Notes: generated by a model from the sequence alone, not told the origin. 14,108 nucleotides of DNA from Methanobacterium sp. (GCF_038562635.1 NZ_JBCFBO010000006.1:1-14108), one strand, 5' to 3'; counted from the first letter of the stretch, positions 1 to 6,703 are shown. A program made the numbers and translations.

Positions 1-407
1 TCGATTTCCTGTTCTTTTCTCGTTACCTCTTCTGTAGTATATTCAGTAATATTTTCCTCTTCCACAAGATATTCATCAATTAAAGTTTTTAGCTTTTCTT
101 CAGTAATTTCTTCTTTGGGAAGTTTTGTTTCATTGTTTACCACAATAGCCGGGACTTCAAGAAAACCATATTTATTCCATTGGTTGAAACCATCAACAGT
201 ACTGGTTTCGATTTTTGATATAATAATAGTATTATTTTTATATTGAGTTTCTATTCGATCGACAATTGGATCGGTTATCTCACAATCATGACAGCCTTTT
301 TGATGGAAATATTGGACCGTAATTGAGTTTGCACAGGCCATCGGTATAAGAATAAGATATAAACAAACAACAACTAGTACTGATATTGTATAAGAAATTT
401 TATTCAT
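1..407 (-). CDS. Thioredoxin-CcdA fusion protein, copy A (5' part only, runs off the window)
   Basis: The first ~135 codons of a secreted or membrane protein; the rest lies left of position 1. The ATG at 407 follows an AGGGA ribosome site. Translation gives a signal peptide (about residues 1-26), then a thioredoxin-like domain with QYFHQKGCHDCEITDP (redox motif C-H-D-C) and EVPAIV, the usual cis-proline site. It closely matches the N-terminal part of the complete gene at 10111-11148, which continues into a CcdA membrane domain, so the same is expected here. Relative to that copy there is a 6-nt insertion (KN after QY). The signal peptides differ much more than the mature parts. It is the last visible gene of cassette A. 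Likely role, by family: moving reducing equivalents to, or exchanging disulfides with, extracytoplasmic Cys-containing proteins. The neighbouring Cys-rich peptide is an obvious candidate substrate, by inference. Confidence 0.85.
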   Translation of the reverse strand, partial: MNKISYTISVLVVVCLYLILIPMACANSITVQYFHQKGCHDCEITDPIVDRIETQYKNNTIIISKIETSTVDGFNQWNKYGFLEVPAIVVNNETKLPKEEITEEKLKTLIDEYLVEEENITEYTTEEVTRKEQEI

Positions 408-921
408 GAGAATCCCTGCAGATCTTTTCAGTTTGCAAATTTGTGTATGCCTGTAATGTAGATACACTTACCTTAATCTTAAGTGGCATTCCTACTAACA
501 CCTAATAATTTAGCTGTCTCTGTGCCCCCTTTTTGAGAATTTACCAATAGCAGGACCATGATCTAGTCAACTCTCTTGCATTTTATATATCATTTTTTAA
601 AAAGTCTAAAAGAGACTTTACCCTATCCTCTTAGAATCTTCATATTAAATACGAAGAAGTAAAAAAAATAATTTAGAGTTAATTAAGAAGATCAATGATT
701 AAACTGTTGGAAACTTGTCAAAAATATCCATGACTTGACAAAAAGAAACTAGGACTATATGCAATTGGATTACAAAATCAAGCGCAATAGACATCACGAT
801 CAAATTTGCTTTTTAGGAAATACAGGTTTGAAACTTATTAGTTTCTTTTAGTTCATTCGCGTAAGTCCTAGAACATACTCTTTAGCATTTAGTTTAATTA
901 TTGTAAGTCAGCTGATGTTTA
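408..921. other. Gene-free stretch between copy A thioredoxin-CcdA and the 378-residue exported protein
   Basis: No convincing coding region on either strand. It holds two small perfect hairpins: AAAGTCT/AGACTTT at 601-607 and 613-619, and GAAACT/AGTTTC at 830-835 and 840-845. The second lies about 80 bases past the stop of the gene ending at 922 and could be part of its transcription end region. The 13-mer at 858-870 (CGCGTAAGTCCTA) recurs inverted at 7448-7460. The promoter of the copy A thioredoxin-CcdA gene must lie here if it is not co-transcribed, but no clear TATA box stands out. Confidence 0.5.
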
Positions 922-2058
922 TTAAGCCAAAGAATTACTAAAAAAATCAAAGAACATTTGTTTTAAATCAGAGCTTTGTGTTGATTTTTCAGAATCATCA
1001 ATAGTTTTTTTCAAAGCCAGCACTCCATTAGCTTGTTCTTCTGCAATTAATAAATAACGAATTGAAGCATCCGCCAGAGGAATTGCATCTATTGCATCCT
1101 TACTTTTTGCCTCGTTTAATCGTATTTTTGCCATCTCAAAATTAAGTTCTACAAGAGGAAAATCAATATTTGGATCATTAATTATCTCATTCAAAGATTC
1201 ATTTGTATCTATAAATTGCTTCTCGGCTTTAGATAATGTATTATTTGTGGATGTTCCGTCCCTTAAACTAAATTCTACCAATGCTTTAGTTTCTGCAGCA
1301 CTCATAATAGCTAAATAATAATTCTTATTAGAATAGTATTCATTAGAATCGTTCAGAGAACTCTGGGCTAACTTTAATGTATCATTTACTTCATTTGAAT
1401 TATTTAATTGAGATACTTGAACTGTTGCGGCTTGTATCCACTCAGAAGCTACTTTTTTTTCTGCCATGGTAATATGTAGATTATTCATTTGTGGAGAAGA
1501 ATTATTCCTACTTTTAGCAACTTTTAATAAACTCTTCGTTTTATAAATAGCAAAATCCGATTTGCTTAATGCGTCTAAAGTGTCATTGAAGTTTGAATCA
1601 TTATAATACTTTTGAGAAATTGAAAGGTAATATTTACTTTCATTGAGATCTCTTTCAGCAAGAGAAGCCCATTCCATGCCTGGATAACTTAAGCTATTTG
1701 TTTCAAGACTTGTTAATTCTTCCTGAAGTTCATCATTATCATTCTTAGTCCTGTTAAACATGTAATTAATTACTGTATTTGTTCCATTTATTGTAGTCAT
1801 CTTATCAGTATTATTTTTCAATATAGCTCTATGACACTTTAAAGCTAAGTTGTAAGAATAAAAAGGATATTCCAAATTACATTCATTAGACTGAACATAA
1901 AGTTGGTATAATGAAAAATTAGGGTTGTTTTGATAAAACGAAGATAAACTTGATATCTCATTTGAAGATAACTCATGAAAAACGTTTTGTTCAGAAGCCG
2001 CTGGAGCTGCAAGCATAGTGATAATTATGGTTACATAAAGCATTCTACTAATATGCAT
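922..2058 (-). CDS. Exported, heavily sequon-containing alpha-helical protein of unknown function
   Basis: 378 residues. A signal peptide is clear: MHISRMLYVTIIITMLAAPA followed by ASE, with cleavage near residue 22. The mature part has more than ten N-x-S/T sequons (NGT, NRT, NES, NDS, NNT and others), as expected for an archaeal surface glycoprotein. It appears almost wholly helical. Two similar stretches, about 129-185 and 205-270, each begin with an E-W-(A/I) motif and hold a Tyr-rich segment (KYYND..., EYYSNKNYY...), suggesting a duplicated helical-bundle unit. The pattern faintly resembles the helical C-terminal region of secreted archaeal Lon-like proteins, but there is no protease domain. 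The start at 2058 has GAGGG about 8 bases upstream; a later Met at residue 6 would also leave a signal peptide. It begins 21 bases after the 66-residue gene and is almost certainly co-transcribed. Its place in cassette A matches the lipoprotein-like gene of cassette B, though the sequences do not look related. Confidence 0.8.
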   Translation of the reverse strand: MHISRMLYVTIIITMLAAPAASEQNVFHELSSNEISSLSSFYQNNPNFSLYQLYVQSNECNLEYPFYSYNLALKCHRAILKNNTDKMTTINGTNTVINYMFNRTKNDNDELQEELTSLETNSLSYPGMEWASLAERDLNESKYYLSISQKYYNDSNFNDTLDALSKSDFAIYKTKSLLKVAKSRNNSSPQMNNLHITMAEKKVASEWIQAATVQVSQLNNSNEVNDTLKLAQSSLNDSNEYYSNKNYYLAIMSAAETKALVEFSLRDGTSTNNTLSKAEKQFIDTNESLNEIINDPNIDFPLVELNFEMAKIRLNEAKSKDAIDAIPLADASIRYLLIAEEQANGVLALKKTIDDSEKSTQSSDLKQMFFDFFSNSLA

Positions 2059-2079
2059 AGTATTCCCTCAATTTCCTCT

Positions 2080-2280
2080 CTAATACGCATGAACTGAATA
2101 AGCCCATATAAATACCGACGTATATGCCAATATATCAGCAAGTATAATAGCCGACAAAGTTTTGGCAAATGACCATTTCTGTTTATATCCCCTAAATATC
2201 AAACTCACATTGATACCAATCCATAATCCAATAATTCCCGGCAGATTAGTCACCAGAACTTGATATAATGTTTCGTACAT
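2080..2280 (-). CDS. Small two-helix membrane protein; candidate immunity protein
   Basis: 66 residues with two predicted transmembrane helices, about residues 8-29 (VLVTNLPGIIGLWIGINVSL) and 40-62 (KTLSAIILADILAYTSVFIWAY). They are joined by a basic loop, RGYKQKW, which probably faces the cytoplasm. The ATG at 2280 follows AGAGGA at good spacing. The stop lies 21 bases before the 378-residue gene, so the two form an operon. It sits directly downstream of the Cys-rich prepropeptide gene, in the same slot as the four-helix protein of cassette B. Small hydrophobic proteins next to peptide-toxin genes are often immunity factors; that is inference from position only. I do not recognise the family. 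Confidence 0.75.
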   Translation of the reverse strand: MYETLYQVLVTNLPGIIGLWIGINVSLIFRGYKQKWSFAKTLSAIILADILAYTSVFIWAYSVHAY

Positions 2281-2304
2281 TTCAATTCCTCTGTAATTAA
2301 ATCA

Positions 2305-2314
2305 GTTATAAAAC
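2305..2314 (-). promoter_or_regulatory. Possible TATA box for the 66-residue/378-residue gene pair
   Basis: On the minus strand the sequence reads GTTTTATAAC, centred about 30 bases upstream of the ATG at 2280. This would place a start site near 2285 with a very short leader. The 266-base gap after the Cys-rich peptide gene makes a separate promoter plausible. Downstream of that gene's stop (2547) the minus strand has T-rich runs at about 2520-2540 that could end transcription. Confidence 0.35.
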
Positions 2315-2546
2315 AGTCATGCTTAACTGCTATTATACTGGGAAATTCCATAATTGTTCTACAGTTGGATAATATGATATGATTTATGTAGTTGAATCGA
2401 AAAATCAACAGTCGGATAACTTTCTAAAAAGTAAATTTAAACTATACGACTATTGTGCTTGGTTTTGTACCTCAAGTGTAAATCCGAAACAAATCCGAAT
2501 CATCCACAAGAAACAGTGAAAGCTTAAAAAATTGAAAAAATGCTAT

Positions 2547-3185
2547 TTAACAAATAGCATTGCAGATTTTATCGCACCCATAGGTCATATCGATGAAGCA
2601 AGCTCCCAGACACAAACCAACACAAACCACATATCCAATACCTGTTTCTATTAAGATAGAACATAAATATGGACAACCTTCTGCACAACCATAGCCACTC
2701 ATACCGCTGCATGCACTCATACATAATTGATAGCAGTCAAGACTATGAGTTGTTACCGTACCCTTAACAGAATCGTATACAGTAACCTCGCCAGTATTTG
2801 AAGAGGGATTTCCTGTATAAGTCGCTGAAATCGTATGCGATTTATTTGACACTAGATTTGTCTGATATCCACCCGATATTAGTGAAAATGTTCCAGTCCA
2901 TGTTTCATTTATTTCGTAATCTTTAGAAATATCAATCATTTTAAACGAGTTCGATGATTCTTTATAAATAAACAGGAATCCACCAGATTCTGGGTTATTT
3001 ACTATATTAAATTCTTTAGGTAAAGTAATCTCCTTTGAAACTACACTTAAGATTTTTTGTTCATCTGATTTGTCTATAGGTGCAGAAGGTCCGCATGCCA
3101 ACGCAGGCGTAACCAGTATCATACCTACAACGAGCATAATCATGAAAAGCCCACTGATTTTTCTAACTTTGTCATTTAACCTCAA
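2547..3185 (-). CDS. Secreted Cys-rich prepropeptide A with halocin C8-like C-terminal domain
   Basis: 212 residues. The start is TTG at 3185, supported by a strong ribosome site (GAGGTGA) and by the matching position of the GTG start in the paralogue at 12868-13482. Residues 1-30 are a Sec signal peptide ending in ALA, almost identical to the paralogue's. Residues 31-150 form a hydrophilic, beta-rich middle domain without Cys after C31. Residues 151-212 hold 12 Cys in two modules, each C-x3-C-x3-C-x7-C-x3-C-x3-C (Cys 151-175 and 188-212), separated by 12 residues. The modules also share Leu, Ala, Tyr and Gly positions, and the protein ends on the last Cys. The layout of signal, proregion and hydrophobic Cys-rich C-terminus, including the C-x7-C-x3-C spacing and terminal Cys, resembles the halocin C8 precursor. 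In that family the C-terminus is released as the peptide and the N-terminal part confers immunity. Assignment to this family is inference from pattern. An alternative is a structural or adhesive surface protein. Confidence 0.72.
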   Translation of the reverse strand: MRLNDKVRKISGLFMIMLVVGMILVTPALACGPSAPIDKSDEQKILSVVSKEITLPKEFNIVNNPESGGFLFIYKESSNSFKMIDISKDYEINETWTGTFSLISGGYQTNLVSNKSHTISATYTGNPSSNTGEVTVYDSVKGTVTTHSLDCYQLCMSACSGMSGYGCAEGCPYLCSILIETGIGYVVCVGLCLGACFIDMTYGCDKICNAIC

Positions 3186-3257
3186 TTTATTTCACCTCTT
3201 TACTTTAATTCAAGAGGCAAGAAGCAAACTTTAAAATAGTTAGAAAGTTATATACTT
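3186..3257. promoter_or_regulatory. Divergent promoter region A, conserved with 13483-13554
   Basis: This block is strongly conserved with the same position in cassette B. For the minus-strand peptide gene it holds GAGGTGA just before the TTG start, a conserved TTCTTGCCTCTT motif, and TATATAAC at 3248-3255 that could be the TATA box, placing a start near 3226. On the plus strand TTTAAAATA at 3230-3238 is identical in both copies and lies about 26 bases before the first hairpin of the structured element. The AT-rich core could serve both directions. Confidence 0.5.
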
Positions 3258-3446
3258 CATGCCTTCGGGTATGCAGGGTTCAGCATTGCTCTCAAACTCT
3301 ACTGAATCCTGTAGAACATCCCCACTTATTCAGTTTTAAATAATCCTTTATAAGTTTTCCGGCCAATTTCTCTAACTATCAGAGATAAGAGAATCTTTAC
3401 AGATCTAAAATGAGCTACAAAAAACAGTTAGAGAGCTTGGCCGGAA
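3258..3446 (+). ncRNA. Candidate structured RNA A, three hairpins, paralogous to 13555-13740
   Basis: Hairpin 1: CATGCC (3258-3263), loop TTCG, GGTATG (3268-3273), a cUUCGg tetraloop stem with one G-U pair. Hairpin 2: GCAGGGTTCAG (3273-3283) pairs with CTGAATCCTGT (3302-3312) across an 18-nt loop, with two G-U pairs on the plus strand. Hairpins 1 and 2 meet at G3273. Hairpin 3: a 21-bp arm at 3357-3377 (TTCCGGCCAA...CTAACT) pairs with 3426-3446 across a 48-nt loop whose sequence is partly conserved with copy B. Hairpin 3 differs in sequence between the copies on both arms while keeping its pairing. The plus strand is preferred because of the tetraloop, the G-U pairs and the TTTAAAATA box upstream. 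The 3' end is undefined; there is no T-run just after 3446. Alternatives are a DNA operator array or the remnant of a mobile element. Confidence 0.5.
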
Positions 3447-3460
3447 GTTCTATATAGAAC
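3447..3460. repeat. 14-bp perfect palindrome beside structured element A
   Basis: GTTCTATATAGAAC, its own reverse complement, directly abuts the right arm of hairpin 3. It is absent at the matching place in copy B. It could be a regulator site, an added stem, or chance in AT-rich DNA. The rest of 3461-3604, up to the insertion sequence, shows nothing I can identify. Confidence 0.4.
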
Positions 3461-3604
3461 AGTTTAACGCCAATTGTTTAAAGTCTACAGCTAGTAACCA
3501 GGTTTTCACTAAAAAGAATAATCTATATACCCTTTAGGATATAACATCTCTTTGCGGCAAAATTGGACTTTACGAGATCTTCTGATTTTTATAATTTTGT
3601 TATT

Positions 3605-3620
3605 CAGGTTGTCTCAAAAC
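3605..3620 (+). repeat. Left terminal inverted repeat of the IS1182-type element
   Basis: CAGGTTGTCTCAAAAC, an exact reverse complement of 5257-5272. It lies about 78 bases beyond the transposase stop. Confidence 0.92.
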
Positions 3621-3697
3621 CATTTTTAATTCTACAATTGGGTAATGCCCTTTCAATTTTTATTTCATTTCAACAAGAAAAAGTAAATTTTCATAGC

Positions 3698-5191
3698 TCA
3701 ACATAGCGTATTTGCCATTCTCGCTTGAATTCTCCCCTTATTCCATCCTTTACTTTCTCCTCCAACTATCATTTTCAGCATTTCTTTCAGGTTTTTCCCT
3801 TGTCTTTTTATGAAATCTGCTATTTTCTTTATATTGTGTACAGTGCACATCATAACAAATTCAATTCCTGTTTTCCTTTTCCCCCTCAGCAGAAATTCCC
3901 TAAACCCTCTATCCTGTTTCATCTGTCCAAACACAGGTTCTACGGTAGACATTCTTTTCTGATACTTTTCCGTACCCTCTTCTGTGTTCAGTTTAGCCCT
4001 CATATCCTTCATTAAATGTTCTCGAGGATCTCTTGTTATTGTTCTTTTTCCACTCTCAGTACATGCATTTTTCAACACACACTGAGAACAATAGCTACAG
4101 ACATAATACCTTAAATCAGGCTCACCTTTCCTCTTTTGTATTCTTGAAAAGGGAATTTCAAAAGCAGCAGGACAATAATAGCAGTCTTTTTCTTCGTCGT
4201 ATTTAAAAAGAGATTTCCTGAACTTCCTGGTTTTTCCTTCTTTTTCAGCTTTATAGTAGTTGTCAGGAATGTAAGCATCAATGCCTTCTTCCTGTAAAAA
4301 TTCCAGATTCTCATATGAAAAATAACCTGCATCTGCAAGCACGATTGTTGGTTTATATCCCAGTGTATTTTTTACGTTCTGTATGATTGGTTCTACTTGA
4401 TGCAGGTCGTTTTCTTCGTTGACAACGTCTGCTGCAACGATAATTTGTTCCTTTTCATCAACAGCAACCTGACAGTTGTATGAAGGTTTCTTGCTCCCAT
4501 CTTTATGTTTCATAATTCGAGCATCGTTGTCTGTGATGTTTACTTTTTTCAGCTTTTCTTCATCAAGCTTCTTCTTAGCGTTTTTAATCTTCTCTAATCT
4601 TTTCTTCTTGTCAACTAGCTCTTCTGGAATCTGATATGGTGTTGAGTCACCATAAATTTCATCTTCATACTTATCTGTCTCAATACTCTCTTTTAGTATC
4701 CGATCTATTTCTTTTTCGAGAGAATCCGAACTCTTGCTTTGTCTTGATGAAGCATTTGCCTTGATCTTTGTTCCGTCAATCGAGATACTGGAACCAATCA
4801 TATCCATTTCTTTACAAAAAGTGACAACCTGGGAAAATATCTCTTTAATAGGACCAAGGTGAGTTGAACGGAATCGACAAATAGTATGAAAATCAGGTTT
4901 TTGCATGGCTGCCAGATACATAAATGCAGTATCAGTTTGAGTCATTTGTTGCAGTTTACGTGAACTTCTAATGCCTATAAGATAACCATAAAGTAATATT
5001 TTTAAAAGAATTATTGGATGATAGGCTGGGCAGCCTTCCTTAGAATAAGTGGATTCAATAGCAGTGATATCAACGACATCTACGATGTCGTTTAGTACTC
5101 GGGCGAGATGATTTTCAGGAACAAAATCTTCCAGGTTTAATGGAAGTAAAAACTGCTGCTTTTGATCGTATTTTCTAAACATGGGAAACAC
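3698..5191 (-). CDS. IS1182-family DDE transposase
   Basis: 497 residues, full length for the family. The N-terminal DUF772-type domain is seen in FVPENHLARVLND and in KILLYGYLIGIRSSRKL, followed by DFHTICRFR. The RNase H-fold catalytic residues are D139 (SISIDGTKIKANAS), D287 (IVLADAGYFSYENL) and E418 (VEPVFGQMKQDRGF). Between the second Asp and the Glu there is a Cys-rich knuckle (CYYC at 337-340, then CSYCSQC and AC near 365-377), typical of IS1182. A charged Lys/Glu linker near 155-215 is also usual. GTG at 5191 gives the longest form; ATG at 5182 (MFRKYDQKQQ) matches the usual family start better and may be the true one. No strong ribosome site is seen, as is common for transposases. The reading frame is intact, so activity is possible. 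Confidence 0.95.
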   Translation of the reverse strand: MFPMFRKYDQKQQFLLPLNLEDFVPENHLARVLNDIVDVVDITAIESTYSKEGCPAYHPIILLKILLYGYLIGIRSSRKLQQMTQTDTAFMYLAAMQKPDFHTICRFRSTHLGPIKEIFSQVVTFCKEMDMIGSSISIDGTKIKANASSRQSKSSDSLEKEIDRILKESIETDKYEDEIYGDSTPYQIPEELVDKKKRLEKIKNAKKKLDEEKLKKVNITDNDARIMKHKDGSKKPSYNCQVAVDEKEQIIVAADVVNEENDLHQVEPIIQNVKNTLGYKPTIVLADAGYFSYENLEFLQEEGIDAYIPDNYYKAEKEGKTRKFRKSLFKYDEEKDCYYCPAAFEIPFSRIQKRKGEPDLRYYVCSYCSQCVLKNACTESGKRTITRDPREHLMKDMRAKLNTEEGTEKYQKRMSTVEPVFGQMKQDRGFREFLLRGKRKTGIEFVMMCTVHNIKKIADFIKRQGKNLKEMLKMIVGGESKGWNKGRIQARMANTLC

Positions 5192-5220
5192 TGGAATTTA
5201 GTTTTGTAAAAAAGATAAAG

Positions 5221-5241
5221 ATTTGGGTTTCTGACCCAAAT
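5221..5241. other. Hairpin between IS end and transposase start
   Basis: ATTTGGGT (5221-5228), loop TTCTG, ACCCAAAT (5234-5241), a perfect 8-bp stem. It lies inside the element, just upstream of the transposase. Such stems often shield a transposase from transcription entering from outside, but the role here is unproven. Confidence 0.6.
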
Positions 5242-5256
5242 GTGCGATCAGGTATA

Positions 5257-5272
5257 GTTTTGAGACAACCTG
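5257..5272 (-). repeat. Right terminal inverted repeat of the IS1182-type element
   Basis: GTTTTGAGACAACCTG, an exact reverse complement of 3605-3620, followed directly by the TATT target repeat. Confidence 0.92.
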
Positions 5273-5444
5273 TATTGATGTCTTTTTACCTCAAGATGGG
5301 TAAAGTCAGCTTTTATTCTTGAGACTATATAGACTCAGGGTTTAAGAATAAGTAGACTAGAGAAAAAAGATGTAGCGAGATTGAAGCAGACTTTTTCAGA
5401 AATTTTTTGATAGCCGTTATTTTAAAACTGGATTCAAGGTTATT

Positions 5445-6227
5445 TTATCCATATTTTTCAATCAAGTTTTCATAAGTAGGGTTTACTCTATAAATAATGT
5501 TTTTTCCTTCTCTTTCTTCATTTATGAGCTCCACTTCTTTAAGAGTTCTCATATACCAGCTAATTGTAGCTCTGGAAACTCCTATTTCATGTGCAAGAGC
5601 TGAGTTCGTATTACAATTCCCATTTTGTATTTCTGAAATTATTCTTTGACTTGTTATGTTTTGAAGGGCAGAAATAATTTTTCTTTCTTCTTCATCATAA
5701 GTAGAATTATTTTCGAAATACCTAATCTTTCTGCCGTCTTTATGGACTTCAATTTTGTTCTGAACTTCTAGAATGGTTATATGATGCCTTACTCTTCCTC
5801 TGCCGAAGCCTGTTTTTTCTACAATTTCATCGATGAATGCTCCCGGTTTAGTTTTAATATATGTATAAATAATAGACCGATCAGGATTATCTAGTACGTT
5901 TTCTTTATTAACAATTTTAAATCCCAGTATTACAAAAATAAGCTTTATAAAGTAAAGAACGACGTCTATTATTGATAAAATTTGCATTGCAGCCAGCCAG
6001 AGCAAAAACTGCCAGTAAGGCGTTATAGTATCTTCTACTATCTGTATATCCTCTCCAGCTACAGACACCCCAAATTGATCATTTGGGGCAGGAGTCACGA
6101 TATATTCTGCAGCTTCGGCTGCCAATATTGAAAATGAAAAGAAAAAACAAAGGAGACAGAGTCTCCTGTAATTAATGCAGTGCGACACCAAGTGTATAGC
6201 TCTGTGTTCCACTGACTGATTCTCCAT
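5445..6227 (-). CDS. Membrane-anchored double winged-helix transcriptional regulator
   Basis: Longest form 260 residues. The N-terminal hydrophobic stretch (LCLLCFFFSFSILAAEAAE, ~23-41) is a signal peptide or anchor. A short exported segment follows, then a long hydrophobic region at ~72-103 (WQFLLWLAAMQILSIIDVVL and on). Two winged-helix units come next: ~113-170 (IIYTYIKTKPGAFIDEIVEK, then GRVRHHITILE and a basic RKIRYF wing) and ~180-255 (SALAHEIGVSRATISWYMRT, then IIYRVNP). This layout, sensor outside and DNA-binding part inside, is typical of Methanosarcina regulators encoded next to exported PPC-domain proteins. The true start is unclear. ATG at 6227 would overlap the upstream gene by 56 bases; GTG at 6188 would give a short overlap; an AGGAG at the gene junction has no good start codon behind it. 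It forms an operon with 6172-6684 and may respond to that protein or its ligand, by inference. Confidence 0.85.
   Translation of the reverse strand: MENQSVEHRAIHLVSHCINYRRLCLLCFFFSFSILAAEAAEYIVTPAPNDQFGVSVAGEDIQIVEDTITPYWQFLLWLAAMQILSIIDVVLYFIKLIFVILGFKIVNKENVLDNPDRSIIYTYIKTKPGAFIDEIVEKTGFGRGRVRHHITILEVQNKIEVHKDGRKIRYFENNSTYDEEERKIISALQNITSQRIISEIQNGNCNTNSALAHEIGVSRATISWYMRTLKEVELINEEREGKNIIYRVNPTYENLIEKYG
6152..6166 (-). promoter_or_regulatory. Intercistronic hairpin covering a ribosome site
   Basis: GGAGAC, loop TCT, GTCTCC on the minus strand, just after the stop of the PPC gene (6172). The first arm contains the AGGAG that would be the ribosome site of the winged-helix gene, so the hairpin could hide it and make translation depend on ribosomes finishing the upstream gene. 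It is also inside the longest reading frame of the regulator. Confidence 0.4.
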
Positions 6228-6684
6228 AAACCTTAAATTTCCAGGTTCCCTGCTCGACGTATCCCTGAGAGGGATCTATGTTGAGATGTATCCTGCCATT
6301 TGTACTTCCGTCAGAACTATCACGGTAAGTTCCGAGTTTGCTTCCAGAGGGGGTGTAAATGGTAAGAGTAAGTGAATCGCTTGTATCTCCCCAGTTTAAA
6401 TCCACTTCAAGGTAATTCACTCCTGAACCTACATTTACATTGTGAGTTATGGTCTGTCCCTGAGTTATATACTGGGTTGACCGTAGAAGAGAAATAAAAT
6501 TCTCTGTATCAGAAGAATTTTCTGTCCAGGGACTAATAATGTAATCTTTTTCGGCAGAAGCTAATGTATCTCCCATGTCGAAATTTGTCGCATATTCCTC
6601 TTCGGCTGAAACTGCAGGTACAGCCATCAATCCTATTATTACACATAACACAAATATCATCCAGGATTTCAAATAATCACCCAA
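6172..6684 (-). CDS. Exported PPC-domain (pre-peptidase C-terminal) protein
   Basis: 170 residues from TTG at 6684. A second TTG at 6672 gives a more typical signal peptide (M-K-S-W-MIFVLCVIIGLM..., cleavage after AVSA) and has GGGTGA just upstream, so it may be the real start. After a short linker, residues ~73-170 form a single PPC beta-sandwich, with ITQGQTITHNVNV, YLEVDLNWGDTSDSLTLTIY, GTWKFKVYGE and a closing SYTLGV. This fold usually serves as an accessory extracellular domain; here it stands alone, as a candidate surface ligand-binding protein. It is followed immediately by the membrane winged-helix gene. A decayed copy of its signal-peptide region lies at 8803-8878. Confidence 0.85.
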   Translation of the reverse strand: MGDYLKSWMIFVLCVIIGLMAVPAVSAEEEYATNFDMGDTLASAEKDYIISPWTENSSDTENFISLLRSTQYITQGQTITHNVNVGSGVNYLEVDLNWGDTSDSLTLTIYTPSGSKLGTYRDSSDGSTNGRIHLNIDPSQGYVEQGTWKFKVYGESVSGTQSYTLGVALH

Positions 6685-6703
6685 AAAAGAGCTTTGAAGT
6701 CCG

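Larger units (their letters stand above)
3605..5272 (-). mobile_element. Complete IS1182-family insertion sequence
   Basis: 1668 bp bounded by perfect 16-bp inverted repeats, CAGGTTGTCTCAAAAC (3605-3620) and GTTTTGAGACAACCTG (5257-5272). It is flanked by a 4-bp direct repeat TATT (3601-3604 and 5273-5276) that I read as the target-site duplication. It holds one intact transposase gene on the minus strand. The perfect ends and intact gene point to a fairly recent insertion, possibly still active. It landed upstream of structured element A and broke no gene that I can see. Confidence 0.93.

Noticed and set aside
1..407. Copy A thioredoxin-CcdA as a truncated pseudogene
   Set aside because: The frame is open to the window edge and well conserved; it is cut only by the end of the sequence provided.
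2547..3185. Lipoprotein reading of prepropeptide A (Cys31 right after the signal peptide)
   Set aside because: ALA-C and AMA-C fit signal peptidase I (A-x-A) better than a lipobox, because position -3 is Ala and not Leu/Val/Ile.
3258..3446. Riboswitch or attenuator in the 5' leader of the minus-strand peptide gene
   Set aside because: Possible, but candidate TATA boxes for the peptide gene lie between the element and the start codon, and the tetraloop and G-U pairs favour the plus strand. Kept only as an alternative.
3725..4015. Plus-strand frame of 96 codons inside the transposase
   Set aside because: It is antisense to an intact, well recognised transposase, has no ribosome site and no domain-like composition.
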